Shown piece after piece: positions 8,383-17,745 of a stretch of DNA of 64,000 nucleotides (its first letter is position 1; each line of letters starts with the position of its first letter). A program made the position numbers and the translations under genes. Source of the stretch: Nostoc sp. S4 (GTDB lineage: Bacteria > Cyanobacteriota > Cyanobacteriia > Cyanobacteriales > Nostocaceae); contig JAQYWR010000029.1 of assembly GCA_029379225.1 (NCBI GenBank), positions 17,280 through 81,279 of the forward strand, written 5' to 3'. The notes below the pieces were generated by a model. It did no database searches, was not told where the DNA came from, and worked only from the letters and a program-made list of their open reading frames with translations.

Positions 8383-9756
8383 ATGGTCATGAACAGTCCA
8401 TTGAGTTGGTTTACAGCGGGCAAATTATTATCTGTAATTTTCTTGGTTCTAGCCAACGGATTCTTTGTGGCAGCGGAATTTGCCTTAGTTGCGCTCCGCC
8501 GTAGTCGTGTCGAGCAGTTGGTTGCAGAAGACCATCCCCGTGCAAAAGCTTTACAACGGGCAGTGAATAACTTGGATGCTTATCTAGCAGCTACCCAACT
8601 TGGGGTTACCATGTCATCCTTGGGCTTAGGTTGGCTTGGAGAACCAGCACTTGCTGTACTCCTCGAACCAGCTTTCCACTGGCTGCCGAAATCTTTATCG
8701 CAAACTAGCGCCCATACTTTATCAGTACTAATTGCCTTCACAATTATTACATCTCTCCACATCGTCTTAGGAGAATTGGCTCCGAAGAGTCTAGCACTCC
8801 AGCGCACGGAAAGAACTGCCTTTGCGGTGATCTACCTCTTAGAACTATACTTAGCTGTATTTCGCCCAGCCGTCCAAGCTTTGAATAATTTAGGAAATTT
8901 TGTTCTGAAGCTGATAGGCTTGGAACCAGGAAGTGGCGAAGGATTGCTTCATTCCACTGAAGAATTGAAACTTTTAGTGGCGGCTAGCCATGAAGCGGGT
9001 CTGTTGGGGGAAGCTGAACAAGATGTAGTAGAGCGAGTATTCAGCCTTGGTGACCGACAAGTTAGTGCATTCATGACACCACGCACAGAGATGGTCTGGC
9101 TTGATATCGACGACCCGCTCTCAAAAATCCGCAGCCAAATCATTGAAAGTATTCATTCTTTCTTCCCAGTCGGTCAGGAGAGCGTTGATAACTTGTTAGG
9201 TATCATGCAAACTAAAGAATTTTTATCCCAAAATCCAACTCAAGTCATTGAGTTACAAGCCTTATTAAAACCGCTTTTATATGTGCCCGAAAGCATGAAG
9301 GCTTTGAAACTCTTAGAGTTATTTAAGAAATCTGGCACTCACCTTGCTTTAATTGTGGATGAATATGGCGTAACACAGGGTTTGGTTACACTTACTGATA
9401 TTGTAGAAGCGATCGTGGGTGATATCCCATCTAGTGAAGAGCTAGCTGACCCCGATGTAGTCAGACGTGAGGATGGGTCTTGGTTGTTAGATGGACTATT
9501 GCCAATTGACGAGTTGAAAGAAATTTTAGATATCAGAAAGTTGCCACCAGGGGCAGGGATCAATTATCAAACTTTAGGGGGATTTATTGTCAACCAGCTT
9601 GGACATATTCCCTTGCTGGCTGAACATTTTGAATGGGCGGGACTACGCTTTGAAGTAATTGATATGGATGGAAATCGAATAGATAAAGTGTTGGTTGTGC
9701 CGATGCACAATGAAAAAGACCATGAGGGTACAACAGACTTGTCTGGAAATTTATAA
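8383..9756 (+). CDS. CNNM/CorC-HlyC type membrane protein with CBS pair
   Basis: This 457-residue protein has a DUF21/CNNM transmembrane domain (about residues 10-195; start PLSWFTAGKLLSVIFLVLAN, then FFVAAEFALVALRRSR). A cytoplasmic CBS-domain pair follows (about 210-345; FMTPRTEMVWLD and LALIVDEYGVTQGLVTLTDI), and then a CorC/HlyC domain (LGGFIVNQLGHIP). Relatives are linked to Mg or Co efflux and metal homeostasis, and 'hemolysin' is a historical label. It lies 33 bp after the C39 exporter and 23 bp before the second ABC exporter, so it is probably co-transcribed with the lanthipeptide genes. Whether it works with them is unknown. The start MVMNSPLSW has a second ATG two codons in. Confidence 0.88.
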   Translation: MVMNSPLSWFTAGKLLSVIFLVLANGFFVAAEFALVALRRSRVEQLVAEDHPRAKALQRAVNNLDAYLAATQLGVTMSSLGLGWLGEPALAVLLEPAFHWLPKSLSQTSAHTLSVLIAFTIITSLHIVLGELAPKSLALQRTERTAFAVIYLLELYLAVFRPAVQALNNLGNFVLKLIGLEPGSGEGLLHSTEELKLLVAASHEAGLLGEAEQDVVERVFSLGDRQVSAFMTPRTEMVWLDIDDPLSKIRSQIIESIHSFFPVGQESVDNLLGIMQTKEFLSQNPTQVIELQALLKPLLYVPESMKALKLLELFKKSGTHLALIVDEYGVTQGLVTLTDIVEAIVGDIPSSEELADPDVVRREDGSWLLDGLLPIDELKEILDIRKLPPGAGINYQTLGGFIVNQLGHIPLLAEHFEWAGLRFEVIDMDGNRIDKVLVVPMHNEKDHEGTTDLSGNL

Positions 9757-9779
9757 CCCAAGCTACCTTTTTACCTGAA

Positions 9780-12653
9780 GTGAATCCTCTTCCCATATAC
9801 TCCCTTCACGCAAACGAACCATTACTGTTAGATAACCTAGAAACTGTTTGGATAATACAGTCTGGAACATTGGCAGTGTTTGCAGCTATTAAAAACGGTA
9901 CTGTTGAGGAACGTCGCCGCTATCTGTTCCATGTCAGTGCTGGTGAAGCATTGTTTGGTGCAGCGTTGTCATCTGAAGTAGTAGCACAATGGGGTTTTAT
10001 AGCCATAGCAATTGAACCCACCCAATTATCTCAGATGTCGATGGCTGATTTGGTTAAGGCAATTGGCGCGGCTGATTCTCAAGCCAGAGAACTTTTAGAA
10101 GGTTGGGTAAATCATTTAGGACAATTTCTCAGCGCCCAGCAAACAGTCTTAGCAATGCCATTAAACCTTGTAGAGGCATTTGAGCGCGATTTTTCATTAT
10201 CAATAAGTGAAGCTCTATTATGGCAGCAAACACTTGTGTGGGTGAAGTTGCAGCAAGGAAGTACTCGCTGGATGGGAGTTGAGGAATTAACACTTAATTC
10301 TATCTCGCCAGCATTTCCGCTTGCGAGTGGTATGTGGTTGGAGGCAGAAAATGCGGTCATCGGAGAGATATTACTAACCGCAGATATCAAAAATACCGAA
10401 GAAATATTTACAGGCTTAGTATGTTTACATACTTATTTATTTCACGACTTCAGTCTGTTAGCAAATAAGGAAGCAGAATTTCGTCAGTTTCAGCAACGAG
10501 AGCAATTTAATCAGCAAGTAATAGAAAACGCACTCTCAGACTTAGCAACAGTATTGCTGCCGCAGCCAGAAGTTGCGTTCTTTGAACAAGGGCCGCCTCT
10601 ATTAGTCGCACTGGGAGCAGTTGGACGAGCATTGGGGATAGAGATTCGTCCACCCGCAGATGATTTTGGTACTATTAAAGACCCTGTGGCAGCGATCGCC
10701 CGTGCATCACAAATTCGGATTCGGCGCGTAACTTTGGCAGCCGACTGGTGGCGTCAAGACCAAGGCCCAATGTTAACTTATACCGAGTTGGAAAACCGCC
10801 CAGTGGCGTTGTTGCCTACAGATAATCGAGATTATGTCATCTTTGACCCAGTGACACGAACTCGCACACCTGTAAATGAGTCAGTCGCAAAAACACTGAT
10901 ACCAGTCGCATATATTTTGTATCGACCATTACCCCAAGTGGCACTCAATGCCATTGACCTGCTGCGGTTCGGAATCAAGGGTTATGAAAAAGACATCGCT
11001 AATATTTTTGTAGTCGGAATACTAGGCACGATATTGGGAATGGTTGCGCCCCAAGCAACGGCTATTTTAATCAATAATGCGATTCCCGAAAACGATCGCG
11101 CAATGCTTTGGCAGATTGGATTAGTACTGTTTGCAGTCGCCTTTGCCCAGTTCGCTTTTCAAATTGCCCAAAGTATTATTACCCTACGCATCGAAAGCGC
11201 AACTGATAGCGTATTGCAGCCAGCCATTTGGGATCGACTACTAAAATTAAGTCCGGGATTTTTTCGCCAGTATACTTCTGGAGATTTGGTTAACCGGGTG
11301 ATGGCGGTGAGGGAAATTCATCAAAAACTCAGCGGTGCTACCCAAAGAACCTTGTTGAGTGGAGTTTTTGCTTTATTCAACTTGGTGCTAATGTTTATTT
11401 ACAGCTGGCAGTTAGCTTTTGTGGGAGTTGGTTTAGCCATCTTTGCTGCTGTATTTACTGTTATTTCTAGCTTCCTATTAGTGAAGAAATCACAAAAACA
11501 GCTAGAACTTGATGGCGCGATTCAGGGACTTAGCGTACAACTAATTAACGGTGTCGCCAAGCTGCGGGTAGCGATGGCAGAAGAACGCGCATTTGCAGCT
11601 TGGGCAAAAAAGTACAGCCAGCAGATTCGGCTGAAGGCGAGTTCGCAACAAATTAAAGATAGTGTTTCAATCTTTAATGAAGCACTTCCTTTGGTAAATT
11701 CTATATTGCTTTTTGGGTTTGCCACGCTGTTGATGCAGACACGCCTCTCACTTGGTATATTCGTTGCTTTTAACTATGCTTCGGCAATTTTTATCAAAGG
11801 GGTAATTGACCTCAGCAATACTACATCTGAGATTTGGAGCATTGTACCAATCTGGGAGCGGGCAAAGTCAATCTGGCGATCGCAGCCGGAGTATGATTCA
11901 ACTAAGGTTAATCCCGGTCAATTAAGTGGTTCCATTACCCTGGATCGTGTCAGCTTTCGCTACTCAGACAATGGCAGCTTAATTCTCAATGATGTCAGTA
12001 TCCATGCCGAACCAGGAGAATTTATCGCCATTGTCGGCGCTTCTGGGAGTGGGAAATCCACGATATTACGCTTGTTGTTGGGTTTTGAAACTCCATTAAC
12101 AGGCAGTGTCTACTATGATGGCAAAAACTTAGCAGAGATGGAACTCCAAGCTGTGCGGCGACAGTTGGGGGTGGTACTGCAAAATGGTAAAATCGGTACA
12201 GGCTCGATTTTTGATAACATCACCGCTGGGGCTTTGGTTTCTGTTGAAGAAGCTTGGTCAGCGGCACAAATGGCAGGCTTGGCTGATGATATCAAGCAAA
12301 TGCCAATGGGAATGCACACTATAATCGCTGAGGGTGGTAGTAATCTTTCAGGTGGACAACGGCAAAGGTTATTGATTGCGCGATCGCTAGTTTCTAAGCC
12401 CAAAATTATTTTAATGGATGAGGCAACTAGCGCTCTCGATAACCGCACCCAGGCGATCGTAACTGAAAGTTTAGCTCAGTTAAATGCTACTAGAGTAGTG
12501 ATTGCCCATCGCCTCAGCACGATTCGTCATGCAGACCGGATTTATGCGATCGACGCAGGTCATGTAGTGCAAGTGGGTAAGTTTTCAGAGTTGATTGCAC
12601 AAGAAGGATTATTTGCCCGACTTGTAGCCCGACAGCTAGAGAGCAATTTTTAA
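9780..12653 (+). CDS. NHLM-type ABC transporter permease/ATP-binding protein
   Basis: This 957-residue protein is the second ABC component typical of NHLM bacteriocin clusters. The roughly 400-residue N-terminal part has no C39 peptidase and begins like a small regulatory or cupin-like domain (LETVWIIQSGTLAVFAA). An ABC exporter membrane domain follows (about 405-680), then an NBD with Walker A GASGSGKST, signature LSGGQRQR and IILMDEATSALD. The start is GTG 9780, the only codon giving a compact gap to the preceding gene. It likely cooperates with or supplements the C39 exporter. The division of labour in these two-ABC clusters is not settled by sequence. Confidence 0.88.
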   Translation: MNPLPIYSLHANEPLLLDNLETVWIIQSGTLAVFAAIKNGTVEERRRYLFHVSAGEALFGAALSSEVVAQWGFIAIAIEPTQLSQMSMADLVKAIGAADSQARELLEGWVNHLGQFLSAQQTVLAMPLNLVEAFERDFSLSISEALLWQQTLVWVKLQQGSTRWMGVEELTLNSISPAFPLASGMWLEAENAVIGEILLTADIKNTEEIFTGLVCLHTYLFHDFSLLANKEAEFRQFQQREQFNQQVIENALSDLATVLLPQPEVAFFEQGPPLLVALGAVGRALGIEIRPPADDFGTIKDPVAAIARASQIRIRRVTLAADWWRQDQGPMLTYTELENRPVALLPTDNRDYVIFDPVTRTRTPVNESVAKTLIPVAYILYRPLPQVALNAIDLLRFGIKGYEKDIANIFVVGILGTILGMVAPQATAILINNAIPENDRAMLWQIGLVLFAVAFAQFAFQIAQSIITLRIESATDSVLQPAIWDRLLKLSPGFFRQYTSGDLVNRVMAVREIHQKLSGATQRTLLSGVFALFNLVLMFIYSWQLAFVGVGLAIFAAVFTVISSFLLVKKSQKQLELDGAIQGLSVQLINGVAKLRVAMAEERAFAAWAKKYSQQIRLKASSQQIKDSVSIFNEALPLVNSILLFGFATLLMQTRLSLGIFVAFNYASAIFIKGVIDLSNTTSEIWSIVPIWERAKSIWRSQPEYDSTKVNPGQLSGSITLDRVSFRYSDNGSLILNDVSIHAEPGEFIAIVGASGSGKSTILRLLLGFETPLTGSVYYDGKNLAEMELQAVRRQLGVVLQNGKIGTGSIFDNITAGALVSVEEAWSAAQMAGLADDIKQMPMGMHTIIAEGGSNLSGGQRQRLLIARSLVSKPKIILMDEATSALDNRTQAIVTESLAQLNATRVVIAHRLSTIRHADRIYAIDAGHVVQVGKFSELIAQEGLFARLVARQLESNF

Positions 12654-12956
12654 AGTAGTACAGCTTTGCGTAAAACCGTTTGTTTTCAATACCCCAATGC
12701 TGACAGATGGCACATCCCATTTTTTAGGTATGATTCTCTAAGTACAAGTTTGCATAAATTCGTGGTGAATTGAGGGTTGAAATTTAAACTAAAGGTTTAA
12801 TCAAGGTAATTTTTTTGCTATGAACTTGTGGAATTATGTAGCTTAATGCATAAGATAAAATTGGACTTACCGAGTGGTCTGGTTCATGGGACTAAAGATA
12901 GCGCATCTGGCACCAATCGCCACGCAATACAATAGCTGGAAGTCTTCATATAGTCA
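12654..12956. other. Spacer between convergent genes
   Basis: About 300 bp with no complete gene, between the end of the lanthipeptide cluster and the end of the SIS gene on the other strand. An open stretch from ATG 12887 (+) starts MGLKIAHLAPIA, which resembles glycosyltransferase N-termini (KIAHLAPIA...), but it soon loses similarity. It may be a relic. No clear terminator was found. Confidence 0.4.
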
Positions 12957-14060
12957 CTACAATTTTATAAGGCTACGTGCTTTTGCAAAACGTGGGTCTT
13001 CAAGCCGAAATCCATCGGGATTTGTACCTACTGCTAAAGCTAGATAATAAGCAAATAGTTGCAGTGGTAATAAACATGTTAAAGCAGTAAAAGGTTCTGG
13101 AACTTTAGGTACAACACAATCAACTTCAGAATTTTGTAATGATATTTGTGTTGGTTGGTCAATAATCATAATATAAGAAGCACCAATTGCTTGGATTAAT
13201 TTTGACAACTCGATAACTCGCTTTTGGGCTTTGCCTGTTGGAGCAATTAATATAAAAAAGTCTTCTGTTTCAACACATTGCAAGGGACCATGAAGAATAG
13301 CTTCAGTTGACATAGCTTCAGCTTGTAAATAAGAAGTCTCTTTTATTTTCAAAGCTATCTCATGTGCAGTAATAGCATTTTCTCCACCTCCAACTAACCA
13401 AAAACGTCGAGCTTCAAAATGCTCATTAGCGAGTTGTTTCATTTGTATTTCTCTATCAAGTATAATCTTTAGCTTTTGAGGAATATCATTAAGTAAAAAC
13501 TCTTCTGAAAGTAGGATTTTATTGGTTTGATTAAAGCCAATTTGCCCAGATAAGTACGCTAAAATAGCAATAGTACCGATATAACTGACTGTATGGGCAG
13601 ATGAGCTTTCTTGAGGAACTGTCTGAAATGTAAAATTTTTATCTAGGTTTTCTAATAGTCCGCTCTGTGCTGTTTCACCAGTAATAAATAAAGTAGAGCA
13701 ACCCAATTCTCTAGCCTGATTTAAACATTTTAAAGTATAAATTTTATTACCACGGTGGCTGATTGCAATAATGCAATCAGTTGAATTTAGTTTTGGACCA
13801 TACAGAAAAAGATCAAAAGAGTGGCACGCACAAGTAAATAAATCTTCACAATATGTTCGCATCAAATATTCACCAACTTGAGCAGCATGATATGAAGTGC
13901 CAATACCTACTATAAATAGTCGCTTACAGGAAGCAATTTTAATTGCAACTTGGTCGATTTGATTTTTATTTCGCCTAATAGCTTCAGCAAAAGATTCAGG
14001 CTGTGCAAAAATAGCATTATACATATGAAAGGGATGATTTAATCTTTGATCTTCGCTCAT
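12957..14060 (-). CDS. SIS-domain sugar isomerase (GlmS C-terminal-like, no glutaminase domain)
   Basis: This 367-residue protein consists of two SIS domains, like the isomerase half of glucosamine-6-phosphate synthase. The first SIS starts at LFIVGIGTSYHAAQVGEYLM, with CIIAISHRGNK and LFITGE following. The second has FWLVGGGENAITAHEIALKI and AEAMSTEAILHGPLQCVE. The glutaminase domain with its N-terminal Cys is missing, so ammonia cannot come from glutamine on this chain. Relatives include AgaS/FrlB-like deglycases and deaminases and stand-alone GlmS-like isomerases. Substrate is unknown. A GTG at 14066 is in frame, but ATG 14060 follows AGGTG closely and is preferred. It is a single gene on the minus strand. 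Confidence 0.8.
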   Translation of the reverse strand: MSEDQRLNHPFHMYNAIFAQPESFAEAIRRNKNQIDQVAIKIASCKRLFIVGIGTSYHAAQVGEYLMRTYCEDLFTCACHSFDLFLYGPKLNSTDCIIAISHRGNKIYTLKCLNQARELGCSTLFITGETAQSGLLENLDKNFTFQTVPQESSSAHTVSYIGTIAILAYLSGQIGFNQTNKILLSEEFLLNDIPQKLKIILDREIQMKQLANEHFEARRFWLVGGGENAITAHEIALKIKETSYLQAEAMSTEAILHGPLQCVETEDFFILIAPTGKAQKRVIELSKLIQAIGASYIMIIDQPTQISLQNSEVDCVVPKVPEPFTALTCLLPLQLFAYYLALAVGTNPDGFRLEDPRFAKARSLIKL

Positions 14061-14146
14061 AATCACCTAATTAGTTAATTATACTAAGTCCAAACATCAA
14101 GCCAGTCAGAGTGGGAGCATCTACTTTTAGCAGATAGACTTTTTTA

Positions 14147-14318
14147 GAGGTTATTTATAAAGTAAAACTAAAATTATTGTAGGGTGTGTTAGACGCATCT
14201 TTCGATTTAGTTTTCATGAAAAACTTAATATTAGCGCCTAACACACCGCCAGATAAAACAGTGTGTTAGGCACAAGCCATAACACACCCTACTTAAGATT
14301 TACTTTATAAATGGTCTC
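14147..14318. mobile_element. MITE with TA target duplication (IS630/Tc1-like)
   Basis: A 172-bp element whose ends are imperfect inverted repeats: 14146-14166 against 14299-14319, 18 of 21 matching, core TTTACTTTATAAAT. Inside is a second inverted pair, gtagggtgtgtta and taacacaccctac. The ends are flanked by TA on both sides (14145-14146 and 14319-14320), the target duplication used by IS630/Tc1-mariner elements. There is no coding capacity. It abuts the truncated ferritin-like gene at 14318. Confidence 0.75.
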
Positions 14319-14716
14319 TAGTAAACCAGTGCTAAAGTCTCAACCATAATTACTGGAGTTGTCCAAATCTCCATTGTTGGGATTGCATAGCGAATTTTAC
14401 GAAACAAGGTGTCACCCCAATTACGCTGCAATCGAGGAATTCCAGCTAAATCGAGAAACCGTCCTAAATCGCCTCCATGACGTTGTTCTTCCTTGATAAA
14501 CAATTCAATTACATCAATATATTTAAAATCTTGAATAGCTTGTGCATAGTTTTTGCTAGCAGCTAGCAAGTGCAGCCCATCTGACGTCTCACCCAATTGC
14601 CAAGCTCTCAACGAATCTGCTATTTTATTTTGTTCTTCCTTTGTGATTTCTGCACCACGCGCCCAAGGAATGTCTAATTGAAACTCAGCGTTGGCTTTAT
14701 AGTAGGTGTACCACTG
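14318..14716 (-). pseudogene. Truncated ferritin-like domain protein
   Basis: An open frame of 132 codons runs from just after a stop at 14717 to a TAG formed at the MITE boundary. It begins QWYTYYKANAEFQLDIPWAR with no start codon near the beginning, and the first possible start (TTG 14611) falls in the middle of clearly coding sequence. Segments such as LFIKEEQRHGGDLGRFLDLA and TMEIWTTPVIMVETLALVY resemble cyanobacterial ferritin-like/rubrerythrin-type four-helix proteins with a Glu-x2-His iron-ligand pattern (EEQRH). The protein stops at LVY, where the family would continue with its last helices. Both ends are missing, so it is not a functional gene as seen. Confidence 0.7.
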
Positions 14717-14930
14717 TTAAGATGTTGTAATTGCAGACGAAGTAGGTAACAGTTTATGAGGATTCATCAAGCTTTTAAATATGTTTAAGAGAATCTTGTG
14801 TTTATGATTCCCAAAACTGACTCCAAACTTTTTTAGACTCTAAATTGGGCTATTTCACCTGTTCACAGTTTTCAAATCACGAAACCTAAAGAAACGCTAA
14901 AATCAAGTCAGCCTTTGTATTGTAGCGGTT

Positions 14931-16673
14931 GTGTCCCACATCAACCAGAGTGCGGTTCACTGCATAAATCCTGATTGTCAACGTCCTTATCCTCAACCTT
15001 GGGGAAACAAATTTTGTAACAGCTGTGGCGCACCGCTACAGTTGCTAGACCGCTATATCCCAGTTCAACGGTTGGGGTCGGGAGGATTTGCTGAAATTTA
15101 CACGGTTTGGGATGAGAAAACTCAAACCGAGAAAGTGCTGAAAGTGTTGGTAGAAAATTCGCCAAAAGCACTGGAATTATTTACCCAAGAGGCGGCGGTT
15201 TTATCTAGCTTACAGCATCCGGGTGTGCCGAAAGTCGATGCTGATGGGTATTTTCAAGTAAATTTGTTCAATCCTAAACCGCACCAATTACCTTGTCTGG
15301 TAATGGAAAAAATCAATGGGCAGACTTTAGAGGAAATATTAAAGAAGTATCCCCAAGGCTGTCCGCAGGATTTGGTTTTAAACTGGTTCGCCCAAGCTGT
15401 AGAGATTTTACAGGAATTACACAAACGTCAAATTATTCACCGGGACATTAAACCTTCTAATTTGATGCTGGATACCTCTTCGCCAACTGTACCCGCGATT
15501 GGAAAAGAAAAAAGCGATCGCTTAGTATTAATTGATTTTGGAGGAGCAAAACAAGTTAGCGCTTCCAAACTGCGTTCTCGGTCTAGTTCCACGCGGTTAT
15601 TTTCTTCTGGCTACAGTCCACCAGAACAAGTGACTGGAGGAATTGTGGGACCGAGTGCCGATTTTTTTGCTTTGGGTCGAACGATAATTGAACTACTAAC
15701 AGGTAAGTATCCGCCAGAGCTGGAAGACGGACAAACTGGGAAGTTGCAGTGGCGAAATCGGGTGAATGTCAACTCGCAGTTAGCAGACTTGCTCGATGAG
15801 ATGGTGCAGGAGGATGTGCGATCGCGCCCACTAAATGCAGCTACGATTCAAAAACGCCTAGCAAAGATTTCCCAACCATTACCGTCGCCAAGGTTATCCC
15901 AACTGCGGCACAACCTTAAGCAAGCATCCCAGAAATTTAGACTGTTGACACAAGTTGTTGAACAAGTTTTAGCTCAATTAAGCCAAGTTCTAAGTCAAAC
16001 CATTATTTTTATTGCTCAAATAATCCTAAAAATTCTCCAAGCTTGTTTGGCAACAATTTGGGCGATAATACTAACTTCTGTTGGCGCTTGTTTTGGTGCG
16101 ATCGCTGGTTTTATTTTGGCCTATCGCACAAGCTTGGGGCGTCGGGTTGTAGAATTTCTTTCGATTCAGATAAATCAATTAGTTCCAAATACTCAATCCA
16201 CTTTCGGCGCAGATATTTTAGTCTTTGTGGTCGCAGGTTGGGGAACTGCATGGGGACTAACAGTATCGGGGTGTTTTGGTCAACGGCGGCGGTTTTTAGT
16301 AGCCTCGATAATGGGCATGATTAGCTATGGCTTTGGCTGGTTAATTTTGCAATTAATCACACCAAAAAACAGCGGCGAAGGCTTAGTAGCAGTGATTTTA
16401 GTAGGAGTTTGCTTGCTCACCTTGAGTTTAGGACTTCGCAGCCATCATATAGTGTACGCTGTGTTTGCTGCCTTTGGCAGTGCGATCGGCTATACAGCTT
16501 TGATTCTTTTGAAGTTAGCACCCCCGCTGTTGGAATTTTCCAGTCAACCAAGCTGGCTAGAGTTATACAAGCCTTTGATTTTTTTTGGTTCTGTAGGCTG
16601 GTTTCTCAGCTTTTGGTTAGGAGTAAGTTTCTATTTAATTGTGCCTGGGTTGCGTCTTTTGGGGTGGCGCTAA
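14931..16673 (+). CDS. Serine/threonine protein kinase with zinc-ribbon and membrane domain
   Basis: This 580-residue Hanks-type kinase starts with a four-Cys zinc ribbon (CINPDCQRPYPQP then FCNSCGAPL, about residues 11-36). The kinase domain spans about 42-315, with glycine loop LGSGGFAEIY, catalytic loop HRDIKPSNLMLD, DFG motif IDFGGAK and activation-loop region SGYSPPEQ. After a linker the C-terminal half carries about six hydrophobic segments (about 365-575), so the kinase is probably tethered to the membrane. The start is GTG 14931. This zinc-ribbon/kinase/membrane layout is common in Nostoc-type cyanobacteria. The target is unknown. The gene stands alone, with a hairpin terminator downstream. 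Confidence 0.9.
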   Translation: MSHINQSAVHCINPDCQRPYPQPWGNKFCNSCGAPLQLLDRYIPVQRLGSGGFAEIYTVWDEKTQTEKVLKVLVENSPKALELFTQEAAVLSSLQHPGVPKVDADGYFQVNLFNPKPHQLPCLVMEKINGQTLEEILKKYPQGCPQDLVLNWFAQAVEILQELHKRQIIHRDIKPSNLMLDTSSPTVPAIGKEKSDRLVLIDFGGAKQVSASKLRSRSSSTRLFSSGYSPPEQVTGGIVGPSADFFALGRTIIELLTGKYPPELEDGQTGKLQWRNRVNVNSQLADLLDEMVQEDVRSRPLNAATIQKRLAKISQPLPSPRLSQLRHNLKQASQKFRLLTQVVEQVLAQLSQVLSQTIIFIAQIILKILQACLATIWAIILTSVGACFGAIAGFILAYRTSLGRRVVEFLSIQINQLVPNTQSTFGADILVFVVAGWGTAWGLTVSGCFGQRRRFLVASIMGMISYGFGWLILQLITPKNSGEGLVAVILVGVCLLTLSLGLRSHHIVYAVFAAFGSAIGYTALILLKLAPPLLEFSSQPSWLELYKPLIFFGSVGWFLSFWLGVSFYLIVPGLRLLGWR

Positions 16674-17021
16674 TTGGGAATTGGAAAGGCATAGGCGCAC
16701 AAGAGGAGAAAATTCCTAACTCCTAACCCTTAACTTTCCACTGGTTGTTAAATACCCAAAAACAAGATCCCCCTAGTCGTTTTTTTTCGAGCTAGGGGGA
16801 TCGCATATGTGGTAGTCTATAAATGGTTCAGTATAGTTCCTTACGACTCGATTGTATAACCTAGGTTTCAGTTTGAGTAGTCTTACCTCAAGAATTTATC
16901 GGATATTCATCGCTTCTTAATCAATGCTTCATTCCGGTTATTCACTTGGCATGTCTTATATGTAACGATGACAGTACCCAGTGTAAATTACTTGTCATCC
17001 TTGTAAATATCTATAACAAAT
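16674..17021. other. Intergenic spacer with one strong hairpin
   Basis: About 350 bp between the kinase and the pentapeptide gene. It holds a short repeat-like start (gggaattggaaaggc, cctaactcctaaccc), the hairpin at 16766-16802 and then unremarkable AT-rich sequence leading to the next gene. No further gene is seen. Confidence 0.6.
16766..16802 (+). terminator. Hairpin, likely terminator of the kinase gene
   Basis: GATCCCCCTAG and CTAGGGGGATC form a perfect 11-bp stem around a loop that itself contains a T8 run. The loop T-run is unusual for a classical terminator, but the position 93 bp after the kinase stop and the stem strength support termination or mRNA end protection. Confidence 0.6.
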
Positions 17022-17585
17022 ATGAAACTTAAGATTGTCACTACCGTCGTCCTGTTAGCTTGTTTTAGCTTTGCAGGCCAGACCTTTGCATCAAACGTGC
17101 AAGACTTGGAGCAGTTGAAGGCAACAAAAACTTGTCCCAGGTGTGATTTAAGTGGTGCTGACCTAACTCAACTAAATCTAAGTGGAGCAGTTTTGCGAGG
17201 GGCTAACTTGAGCGGTGCGACATTGTCTCAAGTTAATCTCACGAATGCCGATCTCACAGGTGCAAATTTAGAAGGTGCAATTCTCAATTCGGCGAATCTC
17301 AGTGGTGCTTCCTTAACGGGTGCAAACTTGAAATCAGCATCCTTAGAAAAAGCCGATCTGTCCTATGCAGGTTTCATGAGCACCAATTTAGAAGCAGCAA
17401 ACTTAAAGGATGCCAAATTGCTATTTACTAATTTTCGGGCGGCAAACTATCGACTAACAACTTTGAGTAATGGTGTCGTTACCTCCGACAAACCTTACGG
17501 CTGGTCGTTAGAGCGTCCAAATGTTAGGGAATGTAACCAGTTCAGACCTGAGAATACTCCAGGCACAACCTGTTACGGAAAATAA
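17022..17585 (+). CDS. Secreted pentapeptide-repeat protein
   Basis: This 187-residue protein has a clear signal peptide (MKLKIVTTVVLLACFSFAG, likely cut after TFA near residue 24). About 15 A(D/N)Lxx pentapeptides follow, from LSGADLTQLNLSG to about residue 135, predicting a right-handed quadrilateral beta-helix. A CPRC pair sits just before the first repeat. The tail (about 145-187) is not repetitive and holds two more Cys (VRECNQF, GTTCYGK), which could pair with the first two in the periplasm. Function is unknown: such proteins are numerous in cyanobacteria and mostly uncharacterised. It appears monocistronic. Confidence 0.85.
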   Translation: MKLKIVTTVVLLACFSFAGQTFASNVQDLEQLKATKTCPRCDLSGADLTQLNLSGAVLRGANLSGATLSQVNLTNADLTGANLEGAILNSANLSGASLTGANLKSASLEKADLSYAGFMSTNLEAANLKDAKLLFTNFRAANYRLTTLSNGVVTSDKPYGWSLERPNVRECNQFRPENTPGTTCYGK

Positions 17586-17745
17586 GGAGGGGGAGCAGGG
17601 GGCAAGGGAGCAGGGAGCAGGGGGAAATATTAATGCTTCTACCTCTGAACTCGGAAGTTGAGCGTTTTTGCTTGAATGTTGAGCTTCTGGACTCGGAAGT
17701 TGCACCTTTTTGGTTGAATGTTGAGCTTTTGAACTCCAAACTTTA
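17586..17745. repeat. G-rich repeat plus two 42-bp heptad-repeat units
   Basis: Right after the pentapeptide stop comes a gcaggg-type run (17586-17622). It is followed, read on the minus strand, by two 42-bp units of the form gttcaaaagctcaacattca... ending ttccga. They are the same family as the array at 42748-43095. In both places the array ends with a near-identical transition (ggtagaagca here, ggtcgaagca there). Confidence 0.8.

Noticed and set aside
12887..12956. Short frame MGLKIAHLAPIA resembling a glycosyltransferase start
   Set aside because: Only about a dozen residues look alike and nothing downstream continues the family. Kept only as a comment on the spacer.
14070..14140. Minus-strand tail LLKVDAPTLTGLMFGLSIIN ending just before the SIS gene
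   Set aside because: It could be the end of a lost gene upstream of the SIS gene, but it is too short and has no recognisable family.
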